Origin: Coriobacteriia bacterium
GTDB lineage: Bacteria > Actinomycetota > Coriobacteriia > Anaerosomatales > SLCP01
NCBI GenBank assembly: GCA_014859265.1
Contig: JACUUN010000006.1
Location: 1 to 52,630 of the forward strand
Length of the DNA stretch: 52,630 nucleotides
Direction of reading: 5' to 3'
This document shows positions 18,374-27,901 of the stretch, one piece after another. Numbering within the stretch: the stretch's first letter is position 1; every line of letters begins with the position of its first letter. The notes beneath the pieces were generated by a model. It saw only the letters and a list, made by a program, of their open reading frames with translations. It was not told where the DNA came from and did no database searches. A program made the position numbers and the translations under genes.

Positions 18374-20475
18374 CAGGTTCCTCCGATGCCGATGCGTACG
18401 TCTGCTGCCCACACACCGTCGCCGTGGTTACCGACGATGAGCGGATTGATGTCGAGTTCCATGATCTGGGGGAAGTCCAGGACCAACGCAGATACGCGGG
18501 ATATCGCCGTTGCGACCGCCGCGAGGTCCGCGGGTGGCTGGCCACGGGCGCCACGGAGCAAACCGAAGGAGCGTATCTCCGTGATCATCCGTTCCGCTTC
18601 ACGCATATCGACAGGACACAGGCGGAAGATCACGTCACGCAGGACCTCGACGTAGACACCCCCGAGCCCGAACATGAGAAGCGGGCCGAACACCGGGTCG
18701 CGGTCGATGCCGATGATGACTTCACGGCCGGCTGGAGCCATCCGCTGCACGTGAACGCCCTCCACCACGATATCCGGGGCGTATGCCCTGGCCCTGTCGA
18801 GGACCTCGTCATAGGCACGCGAGAGCTCGGCGGGACTGCCGATGCCCACCTTGAGGCCCCCGACGTCTGACTTGTGCAAGATCTGGGGGCTGACTATCTT
18901 CAGGGCGACCGGATACCCGATCTCACCCGCGGCTTCGAGGGCGGACGCCTGATCCGCAGCGAGCGCTCCGGGCGGGACATGGATACCGTACGCAGCGACC
19001 ACGTCGGCTGCGGACTGCTCGGTCACAAAGGTCCGGTTCTCCGATCGCGCTCGGGCTATCGTAGCGTGCGCGGTCTCACGTGCCGCTGAGGTTTCCTCCA
19101 GTTGTGGGGCGGATGCAGAGGACGCGCGTACGTACGCGTGCATGGCTGCGAGTGTGTGTACTGCGCGCTCGGGGGTCGGGTAGTTCGGTATGGACCCGGC
19201 GGCCAGAATGCGCTGCGCCTCATGGACGAGGGGCCCGCCCATGAAACACGCGAGCGTCGTGACCTCAGGCGACCTGGAGGCTCTATCGACCACCGTTCGC
19301 GCGACAGCGGCGGCGTCGGTCATGGCCTGCGGGGTGAGCAGTACGATCACACCACGCACACCTGGATCCGCATAGAGTGCTTCAAGCGCCTCCCGGTACC
19401 GATCGGGCCCGGCGTCACCGAGGACGTCGACAGGGTTGTATAGGGCCGCAGCATCCGGCAGAACCTCTCGCAAACGCGTAAGCGTCTCCGAATCGAAACT
19501 CGCCAAAGCGACCCCCTCGCCGTCGGCCGCATCGGTCGCCATGACCGCGGGTCCTCCTGCGTTGGTGAGGATGGCGACTCCCGGAGCCGAGAGGACCGGC
19601 TGCTGGGAGAAGCCAGCTGCGAAATCGAAGAGGTCCTGAACTGTTCTCGCACGAATGACCCCTGCGTGCCGGAATGCCGCCTCATACGCAACGTCGGAGC
19701 CGGCCAGGCTCCCCGTGTGCGAGGAGACCGCACGGGCTCCGGAGTCCGAGGTGCCCGCTTTGAGTGCGATGACCGGCTTGCTGCGAACAGCCGATCCCGC
19801 AGCATCGAGAAAACGTTGTCCATCACGGACAGACTCAAGATAGAGCGCGATCACGGTGGTTGCCGAGTCCTCCTCAAGGGCCGCCAGCAGGTCGGGCTCG
19901 GAGATGTCGGCTCGATTGCCTACCGAAACAAAGTGGGAGATTCCCAGCCCGTCGTCGGTCGCTCGATCGAGGATGGCGGTGCCCAGCGCGCCAGACTGGG
20001 ACACGAATGCGATCCCTCCGCCGGGCGGCATGGCTCCCGCGAAGGATGCATTCAGCTTCTCGTGAGTCGAAATCAGACCGAGGCAGTTCGGCCCGAGCAA
20101 GCGGATGCCCCCGCGGTGAGCGCGATCGAGGACCTCTCGCTGGAGTGCGGCACCTGCAGGACCGCTCTCCGTGAAGCCGGCGCTGATGATGATTGCGGCC
20201 CCCACACCGGCCTCGGCGCACTCGGACACGACGTCAGGGACGGCCCGTGCGGGCACTGCCACAACAGCAAGGTCGACGGGTGGCGGGACATCAAGAACAG
20301 ACGGGTACGAACGGAGACCGAGGATTTCGGGCGCGCGAGGGTTCACGGGGTATATGCCACCATCAAATCCGCCGTTCAGCAAGTTCACGAGTACGACGTG
20401 TCCGACCTTGCCTGGCTCGCGACCAGCCCCTATCACGGCCACCGCGCGGGGCCGTAGCAGCGACGACAGTGGCAC
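18373..20475 (-). CDS. ADP-forming acetate/acyl-CoA ligase, fused alpha-beta
   Basis: Converts acyl-CoA, ADP and phosphate to acid, CoA and ATP, an energy-saving step in many anaerobes. Domain order: CoA-binding Rossmann domain (AVIGAGREPGKVG near residue 15), succinyl-CoA ligase-like domains with the phospho-histidine in SSHTGSLAGSD (about 252), and a C-terminal ATP-grasp domain (YPVALKIVSPQILHKSDVGG, about 545). At 700 aa it is the fused AcdA-AcdB form. The GTG start lies 51 bp after rpmF. Acyl specificity cannot be read from the sequence. Confidence 0.93.
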   Translation of the reverse strand: MPLSSLLRPRAVAVIGAGREPGKVGHVVLVNLLNGGFDGGIYPVNPRAPEILGLRSYPSVLDVPPPVDLAVVAVPARAVPDVVSECAEAGVGAAIIISAGFTESGPAGAALQREVLDRAHRGGIRLLGPNCLGLISTHEKLNASFAGAMPPGGGIAFVSQSGALGTAILDRATDDGLGISHFVSVGNRADISEPDLLAALEEDSATTVIALYLESVRDGQRFLDAAGSAVRSKPVIALKAGTSDSGARAVSSHTGSLAGSDVAYEAAFRHAGVIRARTVQDLFDFAAGFSQQPVLSAPGVAILTNAGGPAVMATDAADGEGVALASFDSETLTRLREVLPDAAALYNPVDVLGDAGPDRYREALEALYADPGVRGVIVLLTPQAMTDAAAVARTVVDRASRSPEVTTLACFMGGPLVHEAQRILAAGSIPNYPTPERAVHTLAAMHAYVRASSASAPQLEETSAARETAHATIARARSENRTFVTEQSAADVVAAYGIHVPPGALAADQASALEAAGEIGYPVALKIVSPQILHKSDVGGLKVGIGSPAELSRAYDEVLDRARAYAPDIVVEGVHVQRMAPAGREVIIGIDRDPVFGPLLMFGLGGVYVEVLRDVIFRLCPVDMREAERMITEIRSFGLLRGARGQPPADLAAVATAISRVSALVLDFPQIMELDINPLIVGNHGDGVWAADVRIGIGGT

Positions 20476-20526
20476 GAGATGACCCGCTTCCCCCGAGCGG
20501 GCGTCACCCGGAACGATCCGGGCGGG

Positions 20527-20703
20527 CTACTCGGTGTCGATGACTTCCTTACCCTTGTAGTACCCACATGCGGGACAAACGTGATGGGGAAGCTTCGGCT
20601 GATGGCACTGTGGACACACGGAACTGGGCGGCGCGTCGATCGCGTGAGTTGCGCGACGGGCGTCGCGAACGGCGCGGGAGGTCTTCCTCTTAGGTACGGG
20701 CAT
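20527..20703 (-). CDS. rpmF: ribosomal protein bL32 (zinc form)
   Basis: 58 aa with the N-terminus PVPKRKTSR and a zinc ribbon of Cys30, Cys33, Cys43 and Cys46 (CPQC, CPAC), so this is the zinc-containing C+ form rather than a zinc-starvation paralogue. AAGGAG lies 5 nt before the ATG. It follows the DUF177 gene, the standard neighbour of rpmF in most bacteria. Confidence 0.96.
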   Translation of the reverse strand: MPVPKRKTSRAVRDARRATHAIDAPPSSVCPQCHQPKLPHHVCPACGYYKGKEVIDTE

Positions 20704-20762
20704 GATGTCTCCTTGTCCCAGGCGCGCATGTGGCGCGATCATGTTGCTGTATTGGGCGGCCC

Positions 20763-20786
20763 ACGGCCGCACGGCCGTTCACTATA
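20763..20786 (-). promoter_or_regulatory. -10 box and perfect palindrome before rpmF
   Basis: TATAGT (20781-20786 on the minus strand) is followed after 2 bp by ACGGCCGTGCGGCCGT (20763-20778), a perfect 7-bp inverted repeat with a 2-nt centre. The palindrome would cover the predicted transcription start. No good -35 is seen. It could be an operator or a hairpin at the RNA 5' end. Confidence 0.35.
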
Positions 20787-20824
20787 GCACACGCTCCAAC
20801 GCAGGTAATACGGTCGGCTTCGCC

Positions 20825-21364
20825 TCAGTCGTCTTCGGGCGGAAGGAGATCTTTGAGCGCTGCGAAAGGGCTGTCCGGGCGCTCCCCGCCTTCGGGTTCA
20901 CAGGTGCATCTGTCCCTGTTGAGGTCGCATCCACAGATGGGGCAGATCCCGCTGCACTCCTCATCGTGAACCGGAGCGAACGGCACCTCGACGCGCAGGG
21001 CGCTTTCGGCGGCCGCAAGCAGGTCGACGGTCTTTCCTTCGAGGGGGTACCACTCCTGGTCTTCATCATGTTCATCGGAAGGGTGGGCCGAGGATATCAC
21101 CGCATCAATCGAACCGGTGATGCCGAGGTTGAACGACTCAAGGCAGCGCGAACACTCGAGGCGTGCAGTCGCCTCGACCGAACCCGTGAGCACGATCACC
21201 TCACCGGCATTTGCGATGGTTACGCGCAGCCTCGGCGGGCTGGAGAACGTGGCGGAGGTGTCACCGACGGCTATCGATTCGAGCGGGACATCAGCGTCAA
21301 CTTCCATGGTCGCACCCGTCTCACCCAGAACCGGCGCGACGTCGACGGTCAGAGTACCTCCCAT
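20825..21364 (-). CDS. DUF177 (YceD family) protein
   Basis: YceD/DUF177 proteins are linked to 23S rRNA accumulation and are nearly always encoded before rpmF, as here. 179 aa, with CSRCLESF in the middle and a C-terminal Cys-rich part (CSGICPICGCDLNRDRCTC) that could bind zinc. It starts 1 bp after the coiled-coil gene's stop, so they are surely co-transcribed. Confidence 0.9.
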   Translation of the reverse strand: MGGTLTVDVAPVLGETGATMEVDADVPLESIAVGDTSATFSSPPRLRVTIANAGEVIVLTGSVEATARLECSRCLESFNLGITGSIDAVISSAHPSDEHDEDQEWYPLEGKTVDLLAAAESALRVEVPFAPVHDEECSGICPICGCDLNRDRCTCEPEGGERPDSPFAALKDLLPPEDD

Positions 21365-21365
21365 G

Positions 21366-21836
21366 CTACTGTCGCTGACCGCCCGGGCCGCCTACCTTGC
21401 CCTGAAGGCGGTCGCGCCCGCGCTGGACCGCGGTAAGGAGTTTCCCAAGGTTGACCTCGAGATTGGCAAGCATCTCATCCGCGTAGTCCTCAGCACCAAG
21501 ACGGATCTCGCGCTCCTTGGTCCGGGCATCGTCCATGATGGAGGCGGCCTGCTGCTCGGCGAGCTTGACGATTTCCTGTTCGCTTGCGATCGACTGGGCA
21601 CGATCGCGCGCCTCTTCAAGGATGCGATTGGCCTCTTTTTCGGCTTCCTCGAGCATCTCCTGGCGCTCCTTGACGATCCAGCGAGCCTGCTTGAGCTCGT
21701 CAGGGAATTGCGCGCGGATCTCGTCGATGATTTCGTAGACCTTCTCCGGATCGACCATCTTCGAGCCGGTCAGCGGAACGGATCGTCCGTTGTCGACGAG
21801 CTCTTCGATCCTGTCGATCAGGGCCATGATATCCAT
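21366..21836 (-). CDS. SepIVA/DivIVA-like coiled-coil protein
   Basis: 156 aa, mostly one long charged coiled coil (about residues 40-140) with repeated Ala/Glu heptads, resembling DivIVA-type and V/F-type ATPase stalk proteins. In mycobacteria the SepIVA gene, a septum and cell-wall factor, lies beside DUF177; the same position here suggests an equivalent role (inference). GGGAGG lies 6 nt before the ATG at 21836; a second in-frame ATG is at 21827. The C-terminal tail GGPGGQRQ is flexible. Confidence 0.8.
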   Translation of the reverse strand: MDIMALIDRIEELVDNGRSVPLTGSKMVDPEKVYEIIDEIRAQFPDELKQARWIVKERQEMLEEAEKEANRILEEARDRAQSIASEQEIVKLAEQQAASIMDDARTKEREIRLGAEDYADEMLANLEVNLGKLLTAVQRGRDRLQGKVGGPGGQRQ

Positions 21837-21847
21837 GAACTGCCTCC

Positions 21848-22339
21848 CTAACGGGACCCCGTCAGGCGTTCGACCAGGGCGCCGTGCACCTCGTCGGGTA
21901 CAAGGCCCCTGGTCGGTCCGCCGTGTCGGGCTATCTCTTTGACTGCCGATGAACTCAAGTACATGAACTCGGGTATGGCCATGATGAACATCGTCTCGAT
22001 ATCGGCCGAGAGACGGTAGTTCAGCTGGGCCATCTGGAACTCGCGTTCGAAATCGGTTACCGCCCTCAGCCCCTTGATGATGACAGAGGCACCGACCTCC
22101 GCCGCGAACTCAACCAAAAGAGTATCAAAAGGACGCACGACTACGTTAGGGAGATGCGAGGTTGCCGATTCGATGAATGCGCATCGCTCCTCGACCGAGA
22201 AGAGCGGACCGCCTCCCTTGTCAGGACTGAGAGCGACCGCGACGACGAGTTCGTCGAAGAGGGTGGCCGCACGCTCGATTATGTCGAGATGACCGGAGGT
22301 GACCGGATCGAACGTGCCTGGACACATGCCGCGTTTCAT
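21848..22339 (-). CDS. coaD: phosphopantetheine adenylyltransferase
   Basis: Penultimate step of coenzyme A synthesis: 4'-phosphopantetheine plus ATP to dephospho-CoA. Nucleotidyltransferase motif PGTFDPVTSGHLDI at residues 7-20 (T/HxGH) and the end motif YLSSSAVKEIA. Length is 163 aa. The ATG overlaps the rsmD stop (ATGA), and rsmD-coaD is a common pair. Confidence 0.97.
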   Translation of the reverse strand: MKRGMCPGTFDPVTSGHLDIIERAATLFDELVVAVALSPDKGGGPLFSVEERCAFIESATSHLPNVVVRPFDTLLVEFAAEVGASVIIKGLRAVTDFEREFQMAQLNYRLSADIETMFIMAIPEFMYLSSSAVKEIARHGGPTRGLVPDEVHGALVERLTGSR

Positions 22340-22917
22340 CCGGTTTCCCCTCCTTCCATCCTGCTCATGCTGACCGTGGTGTCACCGTAGCGGCGCTCTC
22401 CGAGGCTTTCGAAGCCACACGGCCACTTCGGAGGATCCGAGGAACCGTGTTCCCATACAAGCAGCGCTCCCCCACCGAGGGAACCGGTTGACGCAAGGTG
22501 CTCAACAGCTTCGCTGACCTCGGACTTGTTGATTCTATAAGGAGGGTCGAGAAAGAGCAACGCGAATGGCGCTCCGGGAAGCGGGGCACCAGTGGCCAGA
22601 CGGATGGCGTCTCCCTGAAGGACGGTTGCACGAGCGGCGAGTCCGAGGCTATCCAGATTCCTGCGCAGGACCCTCAACGCGCAACGGTCACGCTCGACGA
22701 ATGTGACGCGACTCAGCCCGCGAGAGAGCGCCTCGATTCCGAGCGCGCCGCTTCCCGCGAACAGGTCCAACCCGCTCATGTCCTGCGGAATCTCTCCGAG
22801 GATCGCCTCGATGCGTGAGAAGAGGGCCTCACGCACGCGATCGGAGGTCGGCCGGGTACCGGTCCCCGCGGGTGCCTGAATCCGCCTGCCCCGGTGGGTT
22901 CCCGCGATGACCCTCAT
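22336..22917 (-). CDS. rsmD: 16S rRNA (guanine966-N2)-methyltransferase RsmD
   Basis: Methylates G966 of 16S rRNA. The start MRVIAGTHRGRRI, the SAM motif LDLFAGSGALGIEALSRG and the catalytic LFLDPPY are all present. ATG 22917 (193 aa) overlaps the recG stop (ATGA) and was preferred over the upstream GTG at 22932. Confidence 0.96.
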   Translation of the reverse strand: MRVIAGTHRGRRIQAPAGTGTRPTSDRVREALFSRIEAILGEIPQDMSGLDLFAGSGALGIEALSRGLSRVTFVERDRCALRVLRRNLDSLGLAARATVLQGDAIRLATGAPLPGAPFALLFLDPPYRINKSEVSEAVEHLASTGSLGGGALLVWEHGSSDPPKWPCGFESLGERRYGDTTVSMSRMEGGETG

Positions 22918-25028
22918 CCGCTGCTCACCCACGTCCAGGCATCCGAGAAACGGCGTTTCGCCTCGGTACCAAGGGGGATGTGCTCGGGCATGCTCAGATG
23001 CGGGTCATCGGCGATGAGTTCCCTGGCGTCAGCCCGAGCAAGATCGAGAAGGTCGGCGTCGTTGATTAGAGAGGCTACGGTCAGTTCCGGCAGCCCGTGC
23101 TGCGCCTCCCCCATCATCTGCCCGGCACCGCGCAGGCGCAGATCCTCCTCGGCAAGCACGAAGCCATCGGTCGTCGCGACGACCGCCTTCATCCGCGTGC
23201 GGCTCTCGTCGGTCTTGGGATCGGCGAACAGCAGGACCGAACCGGGGTACTGCCCTCTCCCGACTCGGCCCCGAAGCTGGTGGAGTTGGGCGAGCCCGAA
23301 ACGCTCGGCGTCCTCGATGAGCATGACGGTGACATTCGGAACATCGACTCCGACCTCGATGACGGTGGTGGCCACAAGGACATCAACCGTGCCATCCCTG
23401 AAGCGCCGCATGACGTCGAGCCTCTCGGGGGGGGTCATCTTACCGGTGAGAAGCCCGACCCGTAAGTCACTGAAGACTTCGCGCTGGAGACGACGCGCCT
23501 CCGCATTGGCAGAACGAGCCTGGAGAGCGTCCGACTCATCAACAAGGGCACAGACGACGTATGCCTGGCGTCCCTGTCTGACAGCCGATCTCACCTCTTC
23601 ATAGGCGGCATCGCGGTGTGTCTTCGTGACGAGCCGCGTAGAGACCCGCGGCTCTCCCTCTCCGTGCGGGCGCTGGCGCAGGTATGACGTCTCAAGGTCG
23701 CCGAAGCGGGTAAGTGCGAGGCTCCGGGGAATAGGGGTTGCCGTCATCACCAGCATGTCCGCGGCAGTACCCTTCTGGCGGAGAGCCAGCCTCTGGGCGA
23801 CGCCAAAGCGGTGCTGCTCGTCCACGATGGCCAGGCTCAACCGTTGGTACTTGACATCCTTCTCGATGAGGGCATGGGTCCCGAAAAGGACGATCGTTTC
23901 TCCTGAGGCTACGTCGGCGAGCACGTCAGCGCGGGGCTTCGCCGCCAGAGACCCGGTGAGGAGTGCCCAGGATATACCGGCCTCGTCGAGAAGGGGTCCG
24001 ACGCGTTCGGCGTATTGCACCGCGAGAACCTCAGTCGGGGCCATCATCGCCGCCTGTGTGCCCGTGTCGGCGACGGCTGCGAGCGCATGTGCGGCGACAG
24101 CGGTCTTGCCCGTGCCGACGTCGCCGAGGAGCATGCGGTTCATGGGACGCGACGACTTCATGTCGCCGAGGATCTCACCGACCGCGGCGACCTGGTCGTC
24201 GGTGAGGGCGAACGGCAGCGCTTCGCGAAGGCGTGCTAAGGCGGGTCCGTCGATGACGTGAGCGATGCCCGGACGCTCGACGGTGATGGCGTGCCGACGT
24301 GACGCGAGACCGAGCTGGAGGCAGAGCAACTCATCGTAGGCAAGTCGGCGGCGGGCCTCGGTGGCCTCAGCCATGTCTCTCGGGAAGTGCATGGCCCGTA
24401 GCGCCACTCGCTCGGAGAACAGACCGTGACGCATGCGCAGGTTCACCGGGAGGAAGTCCGGTACGTCAGCCACGTCGTCGACGGCCGAGGCCACCAGACG
24501 ACGGAGCCAGTTCGTTGTGAGCCCTTCGGTCGTGCGGTGTACCGGTAGCACCCTGCCGAGGTACGAGGGGCCCTCGGCACGCCCTAGTTTCTCGACGAAC
24601 GGGTTCTTCATCTGCAGGAAGCCGTACTCCTGCTCGACGCGTCCGGCGAACGCGACGTGCTCGCCCTCCTGGAACCGGTCAGCCATGTACGGCTGGTTGA
24701 ACCATACGCCGAGAAGGATCCCCGTCGAGTCGGTGATCGCGACCTCTACGATACTCAACCGTGGGCGGGGGCGTTTGACCGTGATGCGATGGACGCGCCC
24801 CGTGACGGTGAGCTCGTCTCCAGGAAGCACCTTGATTAGAGGGCGGACGTCACTCAGGTCGAGGTAGCGGAAGGGGAAGTGCCGTACGAGATCACCGACG
24901 GTTTCGATCTCGAGTCGTGTAAGTGCCTCCGCGCGTGAACGATCGACGAAGCGGGCCTCTCCCGCGGGACGCCCCCATCGCGCCAGACGTTCCACACGCG
25001 AGGGTGAAGACACACGGCGCACGGTCAC
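22914..25028 (-). CDS. recG: ATP-dependent DNA helicase RecG
   Basis: Branch-migrating helicase that regresses stalled forks. N-terminal wedge/OB domain (to about residue 260), then superfamily 2 helicase motifs: I GDVGTGKT, II DEQHRFG, III TATPIPRS, V TTVIEVGVDVPN and VI QLHQLRGRVGRG. Length is 704 aa. The exact start is uncertain: GTG 25028 sits directly on a GGGAGTG sequence, and in-frame GTGs follow at 25022 and 25013. It starts 10 bp after the degV-like gene. Confidence 0.97.
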   Translation of the reverse strand: MTVRRVSSPSRVERLARWGRPAGEARFVDRSRAEALTRLEIETVGDLVRHFPFRYLDLSDVRPLIKVLPGDELTVTGRVHRITVKRPRPRLSIVEVAITDSTGILLGVWFNQPYMADRFQEGEHVAFAGRVEQEYGFLQMKNPFVEKLGRAEGPSYLGRVLPVHRTTEGLTTNWLRRLVASAVDDVADVPDFLPVNLRMRHGLFSERVALRAMHFPRDMAEATEARRRLAYDELLCLQLGLASRRHAITVERPGIAHVIDGPALARLREALPFALTDDQVAAVGEILGDMKSSRPMNRMLLGDVGTGKTAVAAHALAAVADTGTQAAMMAPTEVLAVQYAERVGPLLDEAGISWALLTGSLAAKPRADVLADVASGETIVLFGTHALIEKDVKYQRLSLAIVDEQHRFGVAQRLALRQKGTAADMLVMTATPIPRSLALTRFGDLETSYLRQRPHGEGEPRVSTRLVTKTHRDAAYEEVRSAVRQGRQAYVVCALVDESDALQARSANAEARRLQREVFSDLRVGLLTGKMTPPERLDVMRRFRDGTVDVLVATTVIEVGVDVPNVTVMLIEDAERFGLAQLHQLRGRVGRGQYPGSVLLFADPKTDESRTRMKAVVATTDGFVLAEEDLRLRGAGQMMGEAQHGLPELTVASLINDADLLDLARADARELIADDPHLSMPEHIPLGTEAKRRFSDAWTWVSSG

Positions 25029-25038
25029 TCCCTGCCAA

Positions 25039-25890
25039 TCAGGACTTGGGGTAGTAGGCGACGCCCACGGCGCCCGGTCCCGCGTACGTCCCGATCACGG
25101 CCCCCACGGACCCGACAGTGTCAAGCTCGTAGCTCACGCCCGCTGCGTCCAGGGCAGAGATCATCTGCTCGGCCAGCTCCGGTGCCGCTCCGTGGAGCAC
25201 GGAGAGACGCAGCTGCTTGCCAGCCGAGTCGGTGGCGACGTGCGCGGCAAGTTCGGCGAGAGCCTTCTTGAGCCCCTTGACCTTCTTGAAGGGCTCGATG
25301 GTGCCCTCCGGTGTGAAGGTCAGGATCGGCTTGATGTTGAGCACCGAAGCGGCAAGCCCGGCGGCTTTGCCCGCGCGGCCGCCCTTGACGAGGTACTCGA
25401 GAGTGTCGAGAACGAAGAACAGCCGTGACGACTCGGCAGCGCCTCTGGCGGCGGACTCGACCTCAGCGGCGGAGCCTCCCGCGTCACGGGCCTCGATCGC
25501 GGCCTTGATGGCGAGTGATGTGGCCATCGAGACGGTCTTTGTGTCGACGATGCGAACCGGAACCGGAGAGTCGACGGCCGCCATGGTGGCCGACTCGAAA
25601 GTACCCGAGAGTGCCGAGGTGAGGTGGACCGAAACGATCTCCGTGTATCCGGCATCAGCCAGCTCAGCGTATGCAGTGGCGAAATCCGCGGGCGAGGGCT
25701 GGGACGTCTTCGGAAGCGTGGGAGACGCTGCCAGCTTCACATAGAACTCCTCGGGCGACAGATCTATCCAGTCGAGGTATGACACCGAGTCGAACAGGAC
25801 TTTGAGGGGGACCATCCTGACGTCGTGCTGTGCGAGCCATTGAGGACCAAGGTCGCACGTGCTGTCACACACGATACCGATACGGATCAT
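25039..25890 (-). CDS. DegV family fatty-acid-binding protein
   Basis: DegV/FakB proteins bind a fatty acid and present it to the kinase FakA. 283 aa with VCDSTCDL at 7-14, the TSQPSPADF loop, HLTSALSGTF and the C-terminal YYPKS. The adjoining DAK-type gene (25915-27534) is the expected partner, so the pair may phosphorylate exogenous fatty acids for PlsX/PlsY lipid synthesis. Fatty-acid preference cannot be read from sequence. Confidence 0.92.
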   Translation of the reverse strand: MIRIGIVCDSTCDLGPQWLAQHDVRMVPLKVLFDSVSYLDWIDLSPEEFYVKLAASPTLPKTSQPSPADFATAYAELADAGYTEIVSVHLTSALSGTFESATMAAVDSPVPVRIVDTKTVSMATSLAIKAAIEARDAGGSAAEVESAARGAAESSRLFFVLDTLEYLVKGGRAGKAAGLAASVLNIKPILTFTPEGTIEPFKKVKGLKKALAELAAHVATDSAGKQLRLSVLHGAAPELAEQMISALDAAGVSYELDTVGSVGAVIGTYAGPGAVGVAYYPKS

Positions 25891-25914
25891 GACGATCGCT
25901 CCTTCTGCTGCCTG

Positions 25915-27534
25915 CTATTCCACGGACATGATCACGGGGTAGAGCGGTTGCTCCCCCCGATGATGCTCGACCTCGAGCTCCGGGTGAGCCGCTGCAATGC
26001 CGGCAGCGAGTCGCTCGAGATCCGCGTCGCTGATATCAAACCCGCCGAGAAGGGTCAGGGTCTCCCCGTCGCCTGCAATGACGTCGGCCAACTTGAGCGC
26101 GACATCGACGACGTCCTCACCGACCACCTCTATCTCGTGACCCGCTATACCGATGACCTGCCCTTTCGAGATCGCACCCACCTTGCTCTTCGAATTCTTC
26201 ACCGCTGTGGTAACCTCTCCGGTTCTCACCCCGGCAACCGCTTCCGTCATCGCGTGCACAACCGCATCGAGCTCCGAACCGGAGTCAGCGGCAAGAAGGG
26301 CAGCGAATGCCTCCGGGACCGAGGTGGTGGGAACGACAGCGACGCGCACAGGGGCGATAGGGACTACCTGCTGTGCCGCCATCTGTATGTTCTTGTTGTT
26401 GGGCAGGATGATCACCGACTCGGCCGGTACCTTCTCGACAGCGGCAAGAAGCTCGGCGGTCGAGGGGTTCATGGTCTGGCCGCCGCTCACGACGATGTCG
26501 ACGCCGAGGCTTGTGAGTATCTCCCGGATCCCTTCTCCGGCTCCGACTGCCACGAAGCCAATCTGCTTGACCGGGGCGGCGAAGGTCCTAGCAGGTTCGG
26601 CACGGAGACCCTCTGTACGAGCCTCGGTCTGGCGCCGCATGTTGTTGATGTGAACCTCGGCGACCTCACCCAGCACGGTCATGTGGGAAAGGATGCTGCC
26701 CGGATCGTCGGTATGGACGTGGATCTTCAGGAGACCGCCCTCACCGACCACAAGCTCGGACCCACCCTGGGATGACACAAATGCCTCGACCGAGTCCCGG
26801 TCGAAGGAATCTCCCATGAGCAGAAACTCCGTGCAGTACACGTACTCTTCGTCATCCCAGTCTTCTACCGGCTGGATGGCCAGGGCCGGTACCGTCGCTG
26901 GCTCCATGACGGCCAGATCGAACTCGGTGCCCCTCCATGCGGCGAGAAGACCCTCCGCGAGGATGGACAAACCGAATCCACCTGCGTCCACAACACCGTT
27001 CTCCTTGAGGACTGGAAGGAGCTCGGGTGTGCGCCTGACGGACTCCACGGCAGCCGCCAGGATACGGTCGAGTGCCGCGTCGAAGTCCTCATCGGCGGTC
27101 ACTGCGGCCCGCGCAGCTTCCGCGCAGTCCCGCAGGACGGTAAGCATCGTTCCTTCCACAGGCTTGCGAACGGCCTGGAACGCGACGGCGGTCGCGCGTT
27201 CGAGCGCGGACGCTACGAGCTCGGTACCCTGCGTCTCCTCGGAACCGACCACCTCGCACAGACCGCGAAGGATCTGGCTTAGTATCACGCCGGAGTTGCC
27301 TCGCGCGCCCATCAGCGACCCGTGCGTGATCGTTTGGCATATCTCGGAAACGCCGGCGTCCGGTGGAAGCTGCCCGAGCTCGGCCACGACCGCATCCATC
27401 GTCAGGGACATGTTCGTTCCGGTGTCGCCGTCAGGAACCGGGAACACGTTGAGGCGATTTACCTCCTCGGCTCGCTCGCGCAAGGCTGTGGCCGAGGAAG
27501 CGACGAGATTCACGAAGGAAGGCGACGGGCTCAT
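25915..27534 (-). CDS. fakA: DAK1/DegV-linked kinase, FakA-like
   Basis: 539-aa DhaL-domain kinase of FakA/YloV type. The ATP/Mg site shows as NVFPVPDGDTGTNM at residues 29-42 and HGSLMGARGNSGVILSQ; the central part has KIHVHTDDPG and the C-terminal part resembles the FakA FakB-binding domain (ILPNNKNIQMAA). With DegV it would make acyl-phosphate from free fatty acids (known family role; specific function inferred). It follows the Asp23 gene, as in many Gram-positive bacteria. Confidence 0.92.
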   Translation of the reverse strand: MSPSPSFVNLVASSATALRERAEEVNRLNVFPVPDGDTGTNMSLTMDAVVAELGQLPPDAGVSEICQTITHGSLMGARGNSGVILSQILRGLCEVVGSEETQGTELVASALERATAVAFQAVRKPVEGTMLTVLRDCAEAARAAVTADEDFDAALDRILAAAVESVRRTPELLPVLKENGVVDAGGFGLSILAEGLLAAWRGTEFDLAVMEPATVPALAIQPVEDWDDEEYVYCTEFLLMGDSFDRDSVEAFVSSQGGSELVVGEGGLLKIHVHTDDPGSILSHMTVLGEVAEVHINNMRRQTEARTEGLRAEPARTFAAPVKQIGFVAVGAGEGIREILTSLGVDIVVSGGQTMNPSTAELLAAVEKVPAESVIILPNNKNIQMAAQQVVPIAPVRVAVVPTTSVPEAFAALLAADSGSELDAVVHAMTEAVAGVRTGEVTTAVKNSKSKVGAISKGQVIGIAGHEIEVVGEDVVDVALKLADVIAGDGETLTLLGGFDISDADLERLAAGIAAAHPELEVEHHRGEQPLYPVIMSVE

Positions 27535-27553
27535 CTAACCTCTTTCGAATCGG

Positions 27554-27901
27554 TCACTTTCGCACCTTGATGCCTTGGACGTGGACATCGATGTCATCGA
27601 CCACGACTCCGCCAATCGTCCGAAGAACGTAGCGGACGCGGTCAGCGAGGTTCTGTGAGACCTGGCCCAGGTTCGTGCCGTGCTCGATGACCACGTACAA
27701 GTCGACCTTCACGCTGTCGCCGTGACTGTTGATGGCGACACCCTTGCGTAGTTTCTCCCGCGACAGCAGCTGGGCCACCCCGTCGCGCAGGGACGGACTC
27801 GCCATGCCCACGATGCCGTAGCACTCCAGTGCGGCGAAGCCGGCTACTTCAGCCAGGACATCATCGTGGATTTCGATGTCTCCACGGACGGTCTCGGGCA
27901 T
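27554..27901 (-). CDS. Asp23/Gls24 envelope-stress protein
   Basis: 115 aa; the family domain spans nearly the whole protein, with DIEIHDDVLAEVAGFAALECYGIVGM and VDLYVVIEHGTNLGQV. Such proteins attach to the inner membrane face or respond to cell-envelope stress. It ends 19 bp before the DAK kinase and starts immediately at the stop of the DUF1858 gene. Confidence 0.9.
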   Translation of the reverse strand: MPETVRGDIEIHDDVLAEVAGFAALECYGIVGMASPSLRDGVAQLLSREKLRKGVAINSHGDSVKVDLYVVIEHGTNLGQVSQNLADRVRYVLRTIGGVVVDDIDVHVQGIKVRK

